From the NCBI GenBank assembly GCA_964451375.1, contig CAYVIN010000020.1, positions 1 through 57,625 of the forward strand: a stretch of DNA of 57,625 bases, in the 5' to 3' direction. Under the pieces are notes generated by a model. The model worked only from the letters and a program-made list of their open reading frames with translations. It was not told the DNA's origin and made no database searches. The number at the start of each line of letters is the position of its first letter. Within the stretch, counting starts at the first letter, position 1. Of this stretch, positions 34,569-42,616 are shown in pieces. A program made the position numbers and the translations under genes. This stretch comes from JAGXQV01 sp964451375. GTDB taxonomy: Bacteria > Pseudomonadota > Gammaproteobacteria > Burkholderiales > Sulfuricellaceae.

Positions 34569-35351
34569 TTACGCCGTTCGGCTTTCCCGGCGCGCCAGAA
34601 TTGCCGCGTGTACCCCGTCCCAAAAGCGGATACGCGCTTCCACCGCCGCGCAGGCCGCCGCCTGGGCTTCCTGGATATGGGTTGCATCACCGCCGCACAA
34701 CTCCTCCAGCATCAGCAGGGAGAGCGGCCCGTGGGAATCCTCGTCGAGGTGGATGTGGCGCTCCAGATAATAATGAAACGCCGGCGCGACCTCCTTGCTG
34801 ATGTGCATTTTCGCCAGAAAGGCGCGGAACATCTGCGGAATCACGTGTTCGCGGCCCAGCGCGAAGGCCGCCGCAACGACGTGAGGCTTGTGGCTATTGA
34901 TGAAGCCAAAAGTGCTGGTCATGAATAAACGCGCCGGTTCGGGCGCATCGCCGTGGCTCAGCGCCGCCGTAATGCCATCGCGCTGAACGCTGTCGAGAAA
35001 ACTCATCGGCTGGGTGATGGGTGCGCCGATTTCGCCCATCGCCACACAATACAGCTCGAAATGGCTGGCATAGGTTTCCTTGCCGTCGGTATCCGGCATC
35101 CCCAGGTCGGATTCTTCTTCCAGCATGATTTCGTTGATGAAACGCCGGATCGCCGGGTTGCCCACCGGCACCCAGGGCAGGGTGGTGGGGGCGATGCGCC
35201 CTTGCAGGTATTTCGCCAGCGACATGAAATCCCACACCGAAAAAACATGATGGCCCATGAAGCAGCGTAAATCGTCGATGTCGTCGAGAACGCCGTAAAC
35301 CGGGTGATTGTTGAGGCGCTCGCGAAGCGGAGCGAGGAAGGATACATCCAT
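34569..35351 (-). CDS. DUF3050 heme-oxygenase-like protein
   Basis: A 260-residue protein starting at 35351 (MDVSFLAPLRERLNNHPVYG). It is all-helical, with DLRCFMGHHVFSVWDFMSL, NEIMLEEESDLG and ERHIHLDEDSHGPLSLLMLE. The spaced Glu and His residues resemble the diiron or heme-oxygenase-like fold of the DUF3050/TenA-like group. Activity is not established for this family. Its stop codon lies in the target duplication of RepA copy 3. Confidence 0.75.
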   Translation of the reverse strand: MDVSFLAPLRERLNNHPVYGVLDDIDDLRCFMGHHVFSVWDFMSLAKYLQGRIAPTTLPWVPVGNPAIRRFINEIMLEEESDLGMPDTDGKETYASHFELYCVAMGEIGAPITQPMSFLDSVQRDGITAALSHGDAPEPARLFMTSTFGFINSHKPHVVAAAFALGREHVIPQMFRAFLAKMHISKEVAPAFHYYLERHIHLDEDSHGPLSLLMLEELCGGDATHIQEAQAAACAAVEARIRFWDGVHAAILARRESRTA

Positions 35352-35463
35352 GAAAATAACTCCAGAGTTAAGCGTACCGGCGAAGTTTCGCAAAACTGGC
35401 GCGTTTTGAAAACGTGTAGAAAATCTTCTTGTTGTGACGGCGGCAAATCGCCTCAGAGCTGCA

Positions 35464-35580
35464 TGTCACCAAGTTAAGCTTTATTCCGTTGCGGGCGGGA
35501 GCGCCGGCATCCTGCCGGCAGGCCGGCGAGACGCCGGCGCTCCCAGGCAAAGTCAGACCGCCGCGCTTGACTTGGTGACA
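35464..35580. repeat. RepC: palindromic element with 16-bp terminal inverted repeats
   Basis: TGTCACCAAGTTAAGC (35464-35479) and GCTTGACTTGGTGACA (35565-35580) pair with one mismatch. They enclose a GC-rich hairpin, GGGAGCGCCGGC ... GCCGGCGCTCCC. The 117-bp unit has no gene. It abuts the stop of the cupin gene on one side and the start region of the DUF3050 gene on the other. Confidence 0.75.
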
Positions 35581-35585
35581 GCCGC

Positions 35586-35942
35586 TTACAGCAATTCAGT
35601 ATCCTCGTGGCGATACGCTGGGCTGCAACAACACAGGATGTGCAGCGGCGTCGCGCCGTTCGCGGTCACGTTGTGGGGCGTTCCCGGTGGAATCAGCACG
35701 GTATCGCCGGGGGCGATGGGAAACTGCGCGTCGCCCAGAGTCATGAGGCCGGTTCCGGCAGTGATGTGGTACAACTCTTCGGTGAGGTGATGGCGGTGCA
35801 GCAAGGTCGTCGCGCCAGGGGCGACAATGGCTTCGGCGAGGCTTTGTTGACTGTTGCCGTGAAGTGACGGGTGCATCAGTTCGCGAATTTCCGAACCGTC
35901 CTTGGTGAGGTAGGCGGGGATGTCGGCGTAGCGGGTGTGCAT
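35586..35942 (-). CDS. Small cupin-fold protein
   Basis: A 118-residue single cupin (read from 35942). Motif 1 is HRHHLTEELYHITAGTG and motif 2 is PGDTVLIPPGTPHNV, giving the usual His/Glu metal ligands. Family members are diverse (isomerases, dioxygenases, sensors), so the substrate cannot be told. The unusual CCC triplet near the C-terminus (HILCCCSP) could bind metal. The 39-base gap to the membrane protein upstream suggests one transcript. Confidence 0.8.
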   Translation of the reverse strand: MHTRYADIPAYLTKDGSEIRELMHPSLHGNSQQSLAEAIVAPGATTLLHRHHLTEELYHITAGTGLMTLGDAQFPIAPGDTVLIPPGTPHNVTANGATPLHILCCCSPAYRHEDTELL

Positions 35943-35981
35943 GGCGGATTCCTGGGAGGCAGAAATCCCGATGATACTCTC

Positions 35982-36563
35982 TCAGACTTCCAGCCAAACC
36001 ACGGCGGTTTCGCCGGGCGCGCTGCCGCCGATGATCAGGGATGCGCCATCCTTCACCACCAGCCGCACCGGCGCGGCGTTGGTAAAGGCATTCAGGCAAT
36101 AATCCCAAACGATGCGCCAGTGGGTCAAATCGTCGAGACGTTTCTCCGGGGCTTGTTCCAGCCATGCGGGGGTTACCACGATATGGAGTTGGTCGCCGTA
36201 TTCCAGGCGGGCGCGGACGAAGTGGTGCGACTCCAGACCGTGACGGCGGCCCGCCGGGCTGTCCACCCAGCGCAGGAAACACGTCAGGCAACGCGCCGAG
36301 GCGCGGCGGCGGCTGAACACGCCGAGGGTGTTGAGGACGATCACTACAAATACCGGCAGCAGCCCGCCTGCCGTGATTGCGCCGCCGCGCGGGCAGCCGT
36401 TGTAGGTCATCAATCCCCACGCGATGGCTGCGCCGCAACTCGCCCAAGCCAGCAGGATGGCGCAGCCGATGAAGGTGACTTTCAGAAACGTGCGGACACT
36501 CAAGGGTGGGAAAAAGTCATCGCGCCAGGTGTGCCAGTCGGCGTTATTGCTCAGGATAGCCAT
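35982..36563 (-). CDS. Two-segment membrane protein of unknown function
   Basis: A 193-residue protein (read from 36563). Two hydrophobic segments (VTFIGCAILLAWASCGAAIAWG; GGLLPVFVVIVLNTLG) near residues 28-75 are followed by a cytoplasmic domain of about 110 residues with a Cys pair (ARCLTCF) and a mixed alpha/beta pattern. I do not recognise a family. A small ORF overlaps its start by 13 bases, suggesting coupling. Confidence 0.6.
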   Translation of the reverse strand: MAILSNNADWHTWRDDFFPPLSVRTFLKVTFIGCAILLAWASCGAAIAWGLMTYNGCPRGGAITAGGLLPVFVVIVLNTLGVFSRRRASARCLTCFLRWVDSPAGRRHGLESHHFVRARLEYGDQLHIVVTPAWLEQAPEKRLDDLTHWRIVWDYCLNAFTNAAPVRLVVKDGASLIIGGSAPGETAVVWLEV

Positions 36564-36694
36564 GGCGCTCCCCGTTCGCTGAGGTATTTGGCGTTATTTG
36601 AATCAAACGGCGGCGCACCGGCGAGACTCAAGGGCGGCTCGGCATGTTGAAACAACGTTATGCGGATTTCACTTCCCGTTCCTGACGATGGCAT
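36551..36694 (-). CDS. Small protein coupled to the membrane gene
   Basis: A 47-residue ORF read from ATG 36694, with the strong ribosome site AAGGGGG five bases upstream. Its end (PPFDSNNAKYLSERGAPWLS) overlaps the start of the membrane protein by 13 bases. It has no membrane segment. Small size limits confidence, but the ribosome site and overlap favour a translated leader or partner. Confidence 0.45.
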   Translation of the reverse strand: MPSSGTGSEIRITLFQHAEPPLSLAGAPPFDSNNAKYLSERGAPWLS

Positions 36695-36837
36695 TTTTCC
36701 CCCTTGATTGTCGATCAGCCGCCCGTTATTGCTGCGCCTGTAAGATGGCGAGGAATTTATGCCGCGCCGCCGCCCGAGTCTGTCGAATGGTTCACAGTTG
36801 CCGCGCAATAGGCGGACTGGCGGCGCATTCCTGTGAC

Positions 36838-38553
36838 TTATTTCACGAGAAAACCCTGGGCGGTGTTGTCGCCGTTGCTGAGGAACAACTGATTGTTGCT
36901 CCCCGCCCACCACTTGTCGGCGGCATGGCTGCCCGGCAGGTCGCGCACCAGATATTCCGGCGCAAGGGTGTAGGCCTTGCTGCCGATATTGAGCACCACG
37001 TTGCCGTTGCCGTTGTTGGCAAGGCTCGCGCCAGGCGCGGCTTCACCGGCCACACTGGTGAGGCGGTCGATGTCGGCGAACGACGGATACAGGGTTTGCA
37101 GCGCGCCGCGCCGGTCGCGGAACACCACCAGGCCGTTTGCACCGACTTCCAGGCCGGGTTTGGCGACCGGGTTGTCGGGCAGGGTCGAGGTTGCGCCAGG
37201 CAGCGCAGCGAAGCGGTTGCCGTTGGCTTTGACTTCGAGTATCCCGTTGGCTTTGAGCGTGACCTGGCCGGCGGGGTCGAGATATTTGATGGACTCGATC
37301 AAATCACTGAAGAAACCAACCGTGGCGGCAAGGGTGATCTGGATGCCCTGGCTGGCGTAATCGAACGCCCCGCTGGCTTTTTGCGCGGAGTGATAGCTGT
37401 ACGGCACCACATTGGAACTCCCCACCGGGATCAGATTGATGGTCGTGCCGCCCACCGTGAGGCTTAGCGTACCGGTGATGTTGTCGTAGGTGATTTGTCC
37501 ACCGTTCATCCCGAACAGGTTGGAAAACGCGCCCTGAGCGATGTCGAGCAGGGAGAGCTGGTTGTCGAAACGCGCCAGCTTGCCGTCGAGCCGGGGGATC
37601 GTTGTGCCGACGCCGTGCCAGGACTGTTTGGGGAGCGGGTCACCGGGCAATTGTCCGGCGCCGTCCGGCGAACCCAGAGATATCTGAACCAGCTTGCCGG
37701 CCCCGTCGAGTTTGCCGGTTTCGCCCTTGAATACCGCCACCGGCGCATCCTGGCCCGGCGCTTCGACCTGCACCTTGCCGCTGCCCACAAACAACCGGGT
37801 ATTGTCCTTGTCCTTGATCACCGTCACGGTGTCGCTGCTGGTGGCGGTGGTCAGTTTTGCCAGAGCCTTGCCGGCGCTGTCGGAGGCCAATGGAATCACG
37901 TTACCCGCCGTAGTCGATTTGATCTCCACCTGACCGCCGCCGATTTCGATTTTCGGTGCGCCGTCGCTGTTACGCACCAGCAACTGGGAACTCCCGGTTT
38001 TATCCAGATAACTCAGGGTGGCGCTGCCGGTCGCGAAGGACACGGCCTGATTGACGGGAATCTGGATTTGCGCGTTATTGGTGGCGCTGCTGCTTAATAC
38101 CAGCGGGGTGCTGGGCGGCGCGGAAACCACCAGCGTCCCGGACGAATTGACCGTGGTATTGGCGCTGCTGCTCAACACCTGGCTGACGTTCTGGATAGGC
38201 GTCGCAACCAGATTGGTCAGGGTCGGGCTGAGTGTTGGCGTGGTGGTCGTTGGGGTGGCGCCGGATGAAGGGGTAGGTGTTACTGTTACAAGAGGGGGCG
38301 TTGGGGTGCTGGTTGACGGTTTAGGCGTTACCGTCACAAGGGTGGGCGTAGGGGTGGTGGTCACCACCGGGGGCGGTTTTACCACCGTGCTGACGACCGG
38401 CGCAACCACCAGCGGCGTGATCGGCGCGATTACTGTGGTTGTGGTGGGCACCCGCAAGCGCAGATTCTCGGCGAATGTGGCGGAATGCCCCAACGCCAGG
38501 GCGACCAGCACCCCCCCTGCCGCACTGCGAAAAACGATACGGGTATCAGACAT
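36838..38553 (-). CDS. Large exported protein with Thr/Pro-rich linker
   Basis: A 571-residue protein read from 38553, preceded by a perfect AGGAGG. The signal peptide ends near SATFAEN. Residues about 30-115 are a low-complexity Thr/Pro/Val linker with repeats of the type PTPTLVTVTP. The remainder is beta-rich (QVEIKSTTAGNVIPLASDS; RLFVGSGKVQVEAPG; GQITYDNITGTLSLTVGGT), with a FecR-like feel in places but no firm family. It is likely periplasmic or surface-located. Confidence 0.6.
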   Translation of the reverse strand: MSDTRIVFRSAAGGVLVALALGHSATFAENLRLRVPTTTTVIAPITPLVVAPVVSTVVKPPPVVTTTPTPTLVTVTPKPSTSTPTPPLVTVTPTPSSGATPTTTTPTLSPTLTNLVATPIQNVSQVLSSSANTTVNSSGTLVVSAPPSTPLVLSSSATNNAQIQIPVNQAVSFATGSATLSYLDKTGSSQLLVRNSDGAPKIEIGGGQVEIKSTTAGNVIPLASDSAGKALAKLTTATSSDTVTVIKDKDNTRLFVGSGKVQVEAPGQDAPVAVFKGETGKLDGAGKLVQISLGSPDGAGQLPGDPLPKQSWHGVGTTIPRLDGKLARFDNQLSLLDIAQGAFSNLFGMNGGQITYDNITGTLSLTVGGTTINLIPVGSSNVVPYSYHSAQKASGAFDYASQGIQITLAATVGFFSDLIESIKYLDPAGQVTLKANGILEVKANGNRFAALPGATSTLPDNPVAKPGLEVGANGLVVFRDRRGALQTLYPSFADIDRLTSVAGEAAPGASLANNGNGNVVLNIGSKAYTLAPEYLVRDLPGSHAADKWWAGSNNQLFLSNGDNTAQGFLVK

Positions 38554-38668
38554 CGGAAAACCTCCTGGGGTCTGTTGCGACCACCTTAACAAATTGATTC
38601 GGCAATGGATTTGATGGCGCTGGATTGTACTCGCCAGGTGCGGCGGTGACAACGGACTCGCGCCGTCC

Positions 38669-39727
38669 CTACGCTGCCAGCGGTTCCAGCGCGCGGGTGC
38701 GCCAATTCAGCACCGCCGTGCGGACAAACATCTTGTCCGCCAGTTGCGGCGCGGTATTGCGGATCACCTCGGCGGCGAATTGCGAGAGAAAGCGCGATTT
38801 CAGTTCGGCGCGGGCGCGATCCACGCCGATTTCACTATACGGCGCAGACGCCAGCAACAGGAATCCGTCCTCGGGTATCCGCCCGGCCAGCATATTGCTC
38901 TCGATAATGCCCGCCGCCTTGCGGATCGGATCCGCCAGATCGGGACTATAAGGCCCGATGATCAACGCCAGATTGGGCATGTGCAGGAAATCGAAACCAC
39001 GCCCCAGGCAAATCGTCCATTCGCGATGCACGATGTCGAGCGCGCGTGAAGTTTGTTTCACCTCGGCGATGTGAGCGACATTGCCCAGCACCAGCGGCAA
39101 CAAGTCGCGGCGCACCTGCTCCGGCATATCGGGAAACAGCGCGGCGAGGCGCAAGGGCAGGGTAGCCTCGTCACTCGGGGCGAGTTGCGCCGCCTCCAGC
39201 CGCTCGCCGTTGCTCCCATGCAGGATCAACGCATCGTCGTCGGTCTCGAAGCCGCACACGATGGGATAAACCGTGCTGTGTCCCGCGCCGAAAACATGCT
39301 CCACCTGCGCCTTGATCGCGTAAGTGTGGGCGATGGCCGCGTCAGCGTCGTAACAAAATCCCGCGCAGCCGCGCTGTTTGTCACCTTTGGAAAAATGGTA
39401 GGTAATCAGCATCAGCACCCGCCGTCCCCCGGAAACCACGTCGTGGACGTAATTGGCAAGCACCTCGCCGAGATGCGGCCAACCCAGGTTGAACATCCCG
39501 CCGAGATTGCGGATTGGCTGAATAATGCCGGGCGGCGTATTGGTCGCCACCGGAATATTGATGCGCCCGTCCATACACTTCAACACCACAATCGCGCTGG
39601 AATGTTCGGCCAGATAACGCTCGCGGGCGAGAAACGCCTCGGGACTGCCGTAAGCGGCGGAATGCCGCCGCGCCACATCGAACAGCCAGTCGATACGTTC
39701 ATGGATGGATTTGCCGTGGATGCTCAT
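38669..39727 (-). CDS. Beta-carbonic-anhydrase-like protein
   Basis: A 352-residue cytoplasmic protein read from 39727. LKCMDGRI near residue 50 and RNLGGMFN near 73 mirror the CxDxR and RNxGG motifs of beta-carbonic anhydrases. ITYHFSKGDKQRGCAGF near 108-120 provides a His and a Cys that could complete a zinc site, though their spacing is wider than the usual HxxC. It is longer than ordinary beta enzymes (about 200-250 residues) and has an extra helical C-terminal half. Hydration of CO2 is plausible but unproven. Confidence 0.6.
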   Translation of the reverse strand: MSIHGKSIHERIDWLFDVARRHSAAYGSPEAFLARERYLAEHSSAIVVLKCMDGRINIPVATNTPPGIIQPIRNLGGMFNLGWPHLGEVLANYVHDVVSGGRRVLMLITYHFSKGDKQRGCAGFCYDADAAIAHTYAIKAQVEHVFGAGHSTVYPIVCGFETDDDALILHGSNGERLEAAQLAPSDEATLPLRLAALFPDMPEQVRRDLLPLVLGNVAHIAEVKQTSRALDIVHREWTICLGRGFDFLHMPNLALIIGPYSPDLADPIRKAAGIIESNMLAGRIPEDGFLLLASAPYSEIGVDRARAELKSRFLSQFAAEVIRNTAPQLADKMFVRTAVLNWRTRALEPLAA

Positions 39728-40092
39728 AGGTGTTCCCCCTTCACGCCAATATACCCAAAATCGGCGCGCGAGTGGCTGGTGTTGTGGGAAAATCCGTGCA
39801 GGAAAAATTCACGCTATACCGCAGAAACCTGCGTCCCTGCTTGTTCTTCTGCAAGGCACCCGTCCCTTGGGTGTTACCGGGTATGTGATTACTAACATAG
39901 GGTGGGGTCTCGCGCCTCAATCTCGCCACCCCGCACTTGTCATAATGATTTATTACATTGTTCTTACAATGAAAAGTCGCGATTGGCGGTATAGCCATTC
40001 CGTATTTGTGGTGTTATATTTTCGCCCAATGCCGCTTTGGAATACCTGCAAAGCGGCAGGTTATTTCCCAACATTTCCGGATCGATAAAAAT
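39728..40092. other. Intergenic region with hairpins
   Basis: No gene is supported in this 365-base stretch. It has a small hairpin CACCCGTCCCTTGGGTG near 39857 and a GC stem GGGTGG...CCACCC between about 39900 and 39935. The last 150 bases are AT-rich and should hold the promoter of the 40093 gene. I see no known riboswitch. Confidence 0.4.
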
Positions 40093-40410
40093 ATGAACAA
40101 ACTCTTGCTTGCTCTCTTGTCCCTCTCCCTGTTGGGCGCGACCAATGTATCGCTGGCCGCCGGCAGCTACGAAGATGTCCCCCCCGGTGACGCACAATTC
40201 CGCGCATGTGTCACCTACGCCAACAAAATCTATGAAGGCGGCAACGAAAAAAGCCCGGTTAAAGGCCAAACCAAAGTCGTCGCTTTCTGCGAATGCCTGT
40301 GGAACGAAACCCCGGACAATTTCCGTGGCAGCCTGGTGAAATTCGCCGAGTCCGAGAAGGGCAAGAAGGTCAACAAAATTTGCGAAAAATACTCGAACTG
40401 GGCTGACTGA
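40093..40410 (+). CDS. Small secreted protein
   Basis: A 105-residue protein with a clear signal peptide (MNKLLLALLSLSLLGATNVSLA). The mature part has four cysteines (FRACVTY, AFCECLW, NKICEKY), which probably form disulfides or a metal site in the periplasm. I recognise no family. A strong terminator follows within 25 bases, so it is monocistronic. Confidence 0.65.
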   Translation: MNKLLLALLSLSLLGATNVSLAAGSYEDVPPGDAQFRACVTYANKIYEGGNEKSPVKGQTKVVAFCECLWNETPDNFRGSLVKFAESEKGKKVNKICEKYSNWAD

Positions 40411-40430
40411 CAGCCGCTTTTTGCCGAAAA

Positions 40431-40462
40431 ACAAAACGCCCCTGCGGGGGCGTTTTGTTTTT
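40431..40462. terminator. Rho-independent terminator
   Basis: ACAAAACGCCCC and GGGGCGTTTTGT pair around a TGCG loop and are followed by TTTTT. The A-rich left arm makes it potentially bidirectional. Confidence 0.92.
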
Positions 40463-40542
40463 GAGCGCCGGAAACTATTCGTATCAATCAAAACGCTTAT
40501 CCCGTATAAGTCTAACCTCACCCCTTATTTGAAAAGACTGAT

Positions 40543-40887
40543 ATGAAAATTCTGGCTGTTTTGATTTTTGCCCTCGCTGGTTTGGTATCCCTCAGCGCCC
40601 ACGCCGCGTCAGGCGCTTTCGCGACTGGTGAAGTCGGCGACAACGTGGGTTACGGGCTGGGCGACAACGCCGATGAGGCGTCCAAGGCCGCCGTCAAAGC
40701 CTGCCGGGACGAGGGCGGCAAAAAATGTGAAGTCATCCTGACCTTCAAAAAATGCGGCGCTTATGCCTCCTCCAGTTCCAATGTCGGCGCAGCCACCGGA
40801 AACACCGAAGCCATCGCTCAACGCAAGGCACGCGAAGAATGCGGACAAGGATGTAAAGTGGTGTTCTCCGCCTGTACCGAGGACTAG
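40543..40887 (+). CDS. Secreted DUF4189-type protein
   Basis: A 114-residue protein with a signal peptide ending SAHAASG. The mature region (GYGLGDNADEASKAAVKACRDE; CEVILTFKKCGAYASS; AQRKAREECGQGCKVVFSAC) has the DUF4189 pattern, with five cysteines and alternating helix and strand. The family is small and periplasmic, of unknown role. It follows the other small secreted protein but has its own terminators. Confidence 0.75.
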   Translation: MKILAVLIFALAGLVSLSAHAASGAFATGEVGDNVGYGLGDNADEASKAAVKACRDEGGKKCEVILTFKKCGAYASSSSNVGAATGNTEAIAQRKAREECGQGCKVVFSACTED

Positions 40888-40930
40888 AAATTCCGTCCGC
40901 CAACCCGGCAGTTTGGGTTGGCAAGCGGTG

Positions 40931-40965
40931 AAAAAAGGCTGGCCATTCGGGCTGGCCTTTTTTTT
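40931..40965 (+). terminator. Probable terminator
   Basis: AAAAAAGGC and GCCTTTTTTTT pair around a partly paired GC-rich interior, about 45 bases after the DUF4189 gene. Confidence 0.6.
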
Positions 40966-41027
40966 GGGAAATGAGTCTGGCTGGATGGGGCGCGCGCGGC
41001 GAGAGGCCCGTGGGTTGGCGTTCCTGT

Positions 41028-41266
41028 TTATAAAATGCACGAGATTTGAAGTGGGGTGAGCACGGCTTTTTGTACCCACTGGGGAATCCAAGCGAAAATT
41101 CGGGTAAGCGACATTGCAAAGAAAATGGCCGCCGTGACGTAACAGACCATCAAGAGGGTTCCAGCCTGCTGGGAACCAACGAGTCGATCAGCATTTCCAC
41201 CATCAGGATGCCTAAACTCACCTTCAGATAGCACGGCGCATTGGCCCAACTCAACGCTCTACGCAT
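41028..41266 (-). pseudogene. Possible decayed small membrane protein
   Basis: On the minus strand, a reading from 41266 (MRRALSWANAPCYLKVSLGI, then LMVEMLIDSLVPS) leaves frame near 41165. A second frame then continues with hydrophobic residues (GTLLMVCYVTAAIFFAMSL; RIFAWIPQWVQKAVL) to 41028. Joined they would be one protein of about 80 residues with two membrane segments. No family is recognised and the reading could be fortuitous. Confidence 0.3.
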
Positions 41267-41311
41267 CGTCTGCAATCTCAATAAAGTAGCTACTTCAGGA
41301 GGATTTCTCCT

Positions 41312-41336
41312 CTCTCCCGTCGAGGGAGAGGGAACC
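41312..41336. repeat. RepG palindrome, copy 1
   Basis: CTCTCCCGTCGAGGGAGAG is a short perfect hairpin, followed by GGAACC. The same 25 bases recur with one change at 41543-41567. The 793-base interval 40888-41680 contains these units plus a related stem near 41456 (CTTCTCCCTTTGACGGGAGAAG), and nothing else clear apart from a terminator and a possible gene remnant. Confidence 0.7.
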
Positions 41337-41542
41337 GGTTTGGCGCGGGAATGAGGTGTGGCGGCAAGGTGCAACGATTGCAGAGCAAAACCGCAACACA
41401 ACAAACCCCGCCGACACAAACAAAGCCAAAGTCAGGCACAAACGTCAAACCTGCGTCCCTTCTCCCTTTGACGGGAGAAGGACAGGATGAGGGTGGCGGT
41501 GGCGGCAGAACAGACATCGCCTGGTGTTTCCACCTTTTCATC

Positions 41543-41567
41543 TTCTCCCGTCGAGGGAGAGGGAACC
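41543..41567. repeat. RepG palindrome, copy 2
   Basis: TTCTCCCGTCGAGGGAGAG followed by GGAACC, differing from copy 1 by one base and in the same orientation, 231 bases away. Confidence 0.7.
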
Positions 41568-41680
41568 CTTTCGCAGAAACAGCAAGATTTTCCAGCCAGC
41601 CGTCCCCGCGCCCTTTTGCTCACTGAGCAGTGACAAATGAACTAGAATCAAGTCATGAGCGCTACGTTTCCCATCTCACC

Positions 41681-42616
41681 ATGACAACCTACCCGATCCG
41701 CCTTCCCGCCTGGTTAACGCCGCTTGTCTGGCTGTGCGCCGCGCTGTGTTTGCAGGCCTGCGGCAAAAGCGACGAAGCCGCCTATCAGCCGCAATTCGGC
41801 GGCGCGGTGACACCTGCGGCGCATCGGGATTATGTAATCGGCGTCCATCCCTTGCACAACCCCAAGCGCCTGCTGGAAACCTACGGGCCTATCGTGGATC
41901 GTCTGAATGCGCGGATTCCAGGTGCGCATTTCACGCTGGAGGCGTCGCGTGATTACGAGGAATACGACAAAAAGCTCTATGCCCGGCATTTCGATCTGGC
42001 GCTGCCCAATCCCTACCAGACCGTCAATTCACTGGCGCACGGCTACCGGGTGTTCGGCAAAATGGGGGACGACGACGTTTTCCGGGGGATTTTCATCGTG
42101 CGGCGCGACGCCAATATCCGCAACGTTGAGGATTTACGCGGCAAGGCGGTGAGTTTTCCGGCCAAAACCGCGCTCGCGGCGACCATGATGCCGCAGCGTT
42201 TTCTCCACGAGCGGGGGTTGCCGGTGAGCGCCTATGAGGCCCGCTACGTGGGTTCTCAGGAATCCTCGATCATGAACGTTTACCTGGGCAACACGCTTGC
42301 CGGGGCGACCTGGCCACCGCCATGGATCGCTTTCAAGAAAGACCACCACAATATCGCCGAACAACTCAAAGTCCTCTGGATGACCGAGCCGTTGCTCAAC
42401 AACGGCTGGGTGGTGCGCGACGACTTCCCCCCGGAGCTGTTGCAGCGCGTGAAAAACATCCTGGTTACACTGCACGAGGACAAGGAAGGCCGCGACCTGC
42501 TGGCGCGGATTCCGCTGTCGCGGTTCGAGGCGGCCAACGACGCCACTTATCAGCCGGTGCGCGACTTCATCGCACAATTCGACAAAACCGTGCGCCCCCT
42601 GGAACAAACCCCATGA
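41681..42616 (+). CDS. PhnD-like phosphate/phosphonate-type binding lipoprotein
   Basis: A 311-residue protein starting at 41681 (MTTYPIRLPAW), with a lipoprotein signal LCLQACGKS (Cys acylation). The mature protein has the PhnD/SsuA2 type of periplasmic binding fold: YVIGVHPLHNPKRLLETYGP, ARHFDLALPNPYQTVNSL, RNVEDLRGKAVSFPAK, GATWPPPWIAF. No ABC permease or ATPase is nearby. The stop overlaps the start of a histidine kinase (ATGA). Inference: it is a ligand-sensing partner of the kinase, not part of a transporter. Confidence 0.8.
   Translation: MTTYPIRLPAWLTPLVWLCAALCLQACGKSDEAAYQPQFGGAVTPAAHRDYVIGVHPLHNPKRLLETYGPIVDRLNARIPGAHFTLEASRDYEEYDKKLYARHFDLALPNPYQTVNSLAHGYRVFGKMGDDDVFRGIFIVRRDANIRNVEDLRGKAVSFPAKTALAATMMPQRFLHERGLPVSAYEARYVGSQESSIMNVYLGNTLAGATWPPPWIAFKKDHHNIAEQLKVLWMTEPLLNNGWVVRDDFPPELLQRVKNILVTLHEDKEGRDLLARIPLSRFEAANDATYQPVRDFIAQFDKTVRPLEQTP

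Noticed and set aside
34254..34801. Several short open frames across RepA copy 3
   Set aside because: They run through the hairpin repeat and change frame between RepA copies. RepA is non-coding.
39728..40092. A riboswitch in the hairpin-containing gap before 40093
   Set aside because: The stems do not match any riboswitch core I know, and the downstream small secreted protein gives no metabolic hint.
41312..41567. Regular GC-rich palindromes suggestive of a CRISPR array
   Set aside because: There are only two 25-base units with 206 bases between them and no regular spacers or cas genes. They are ordinary intergenic palindromes.
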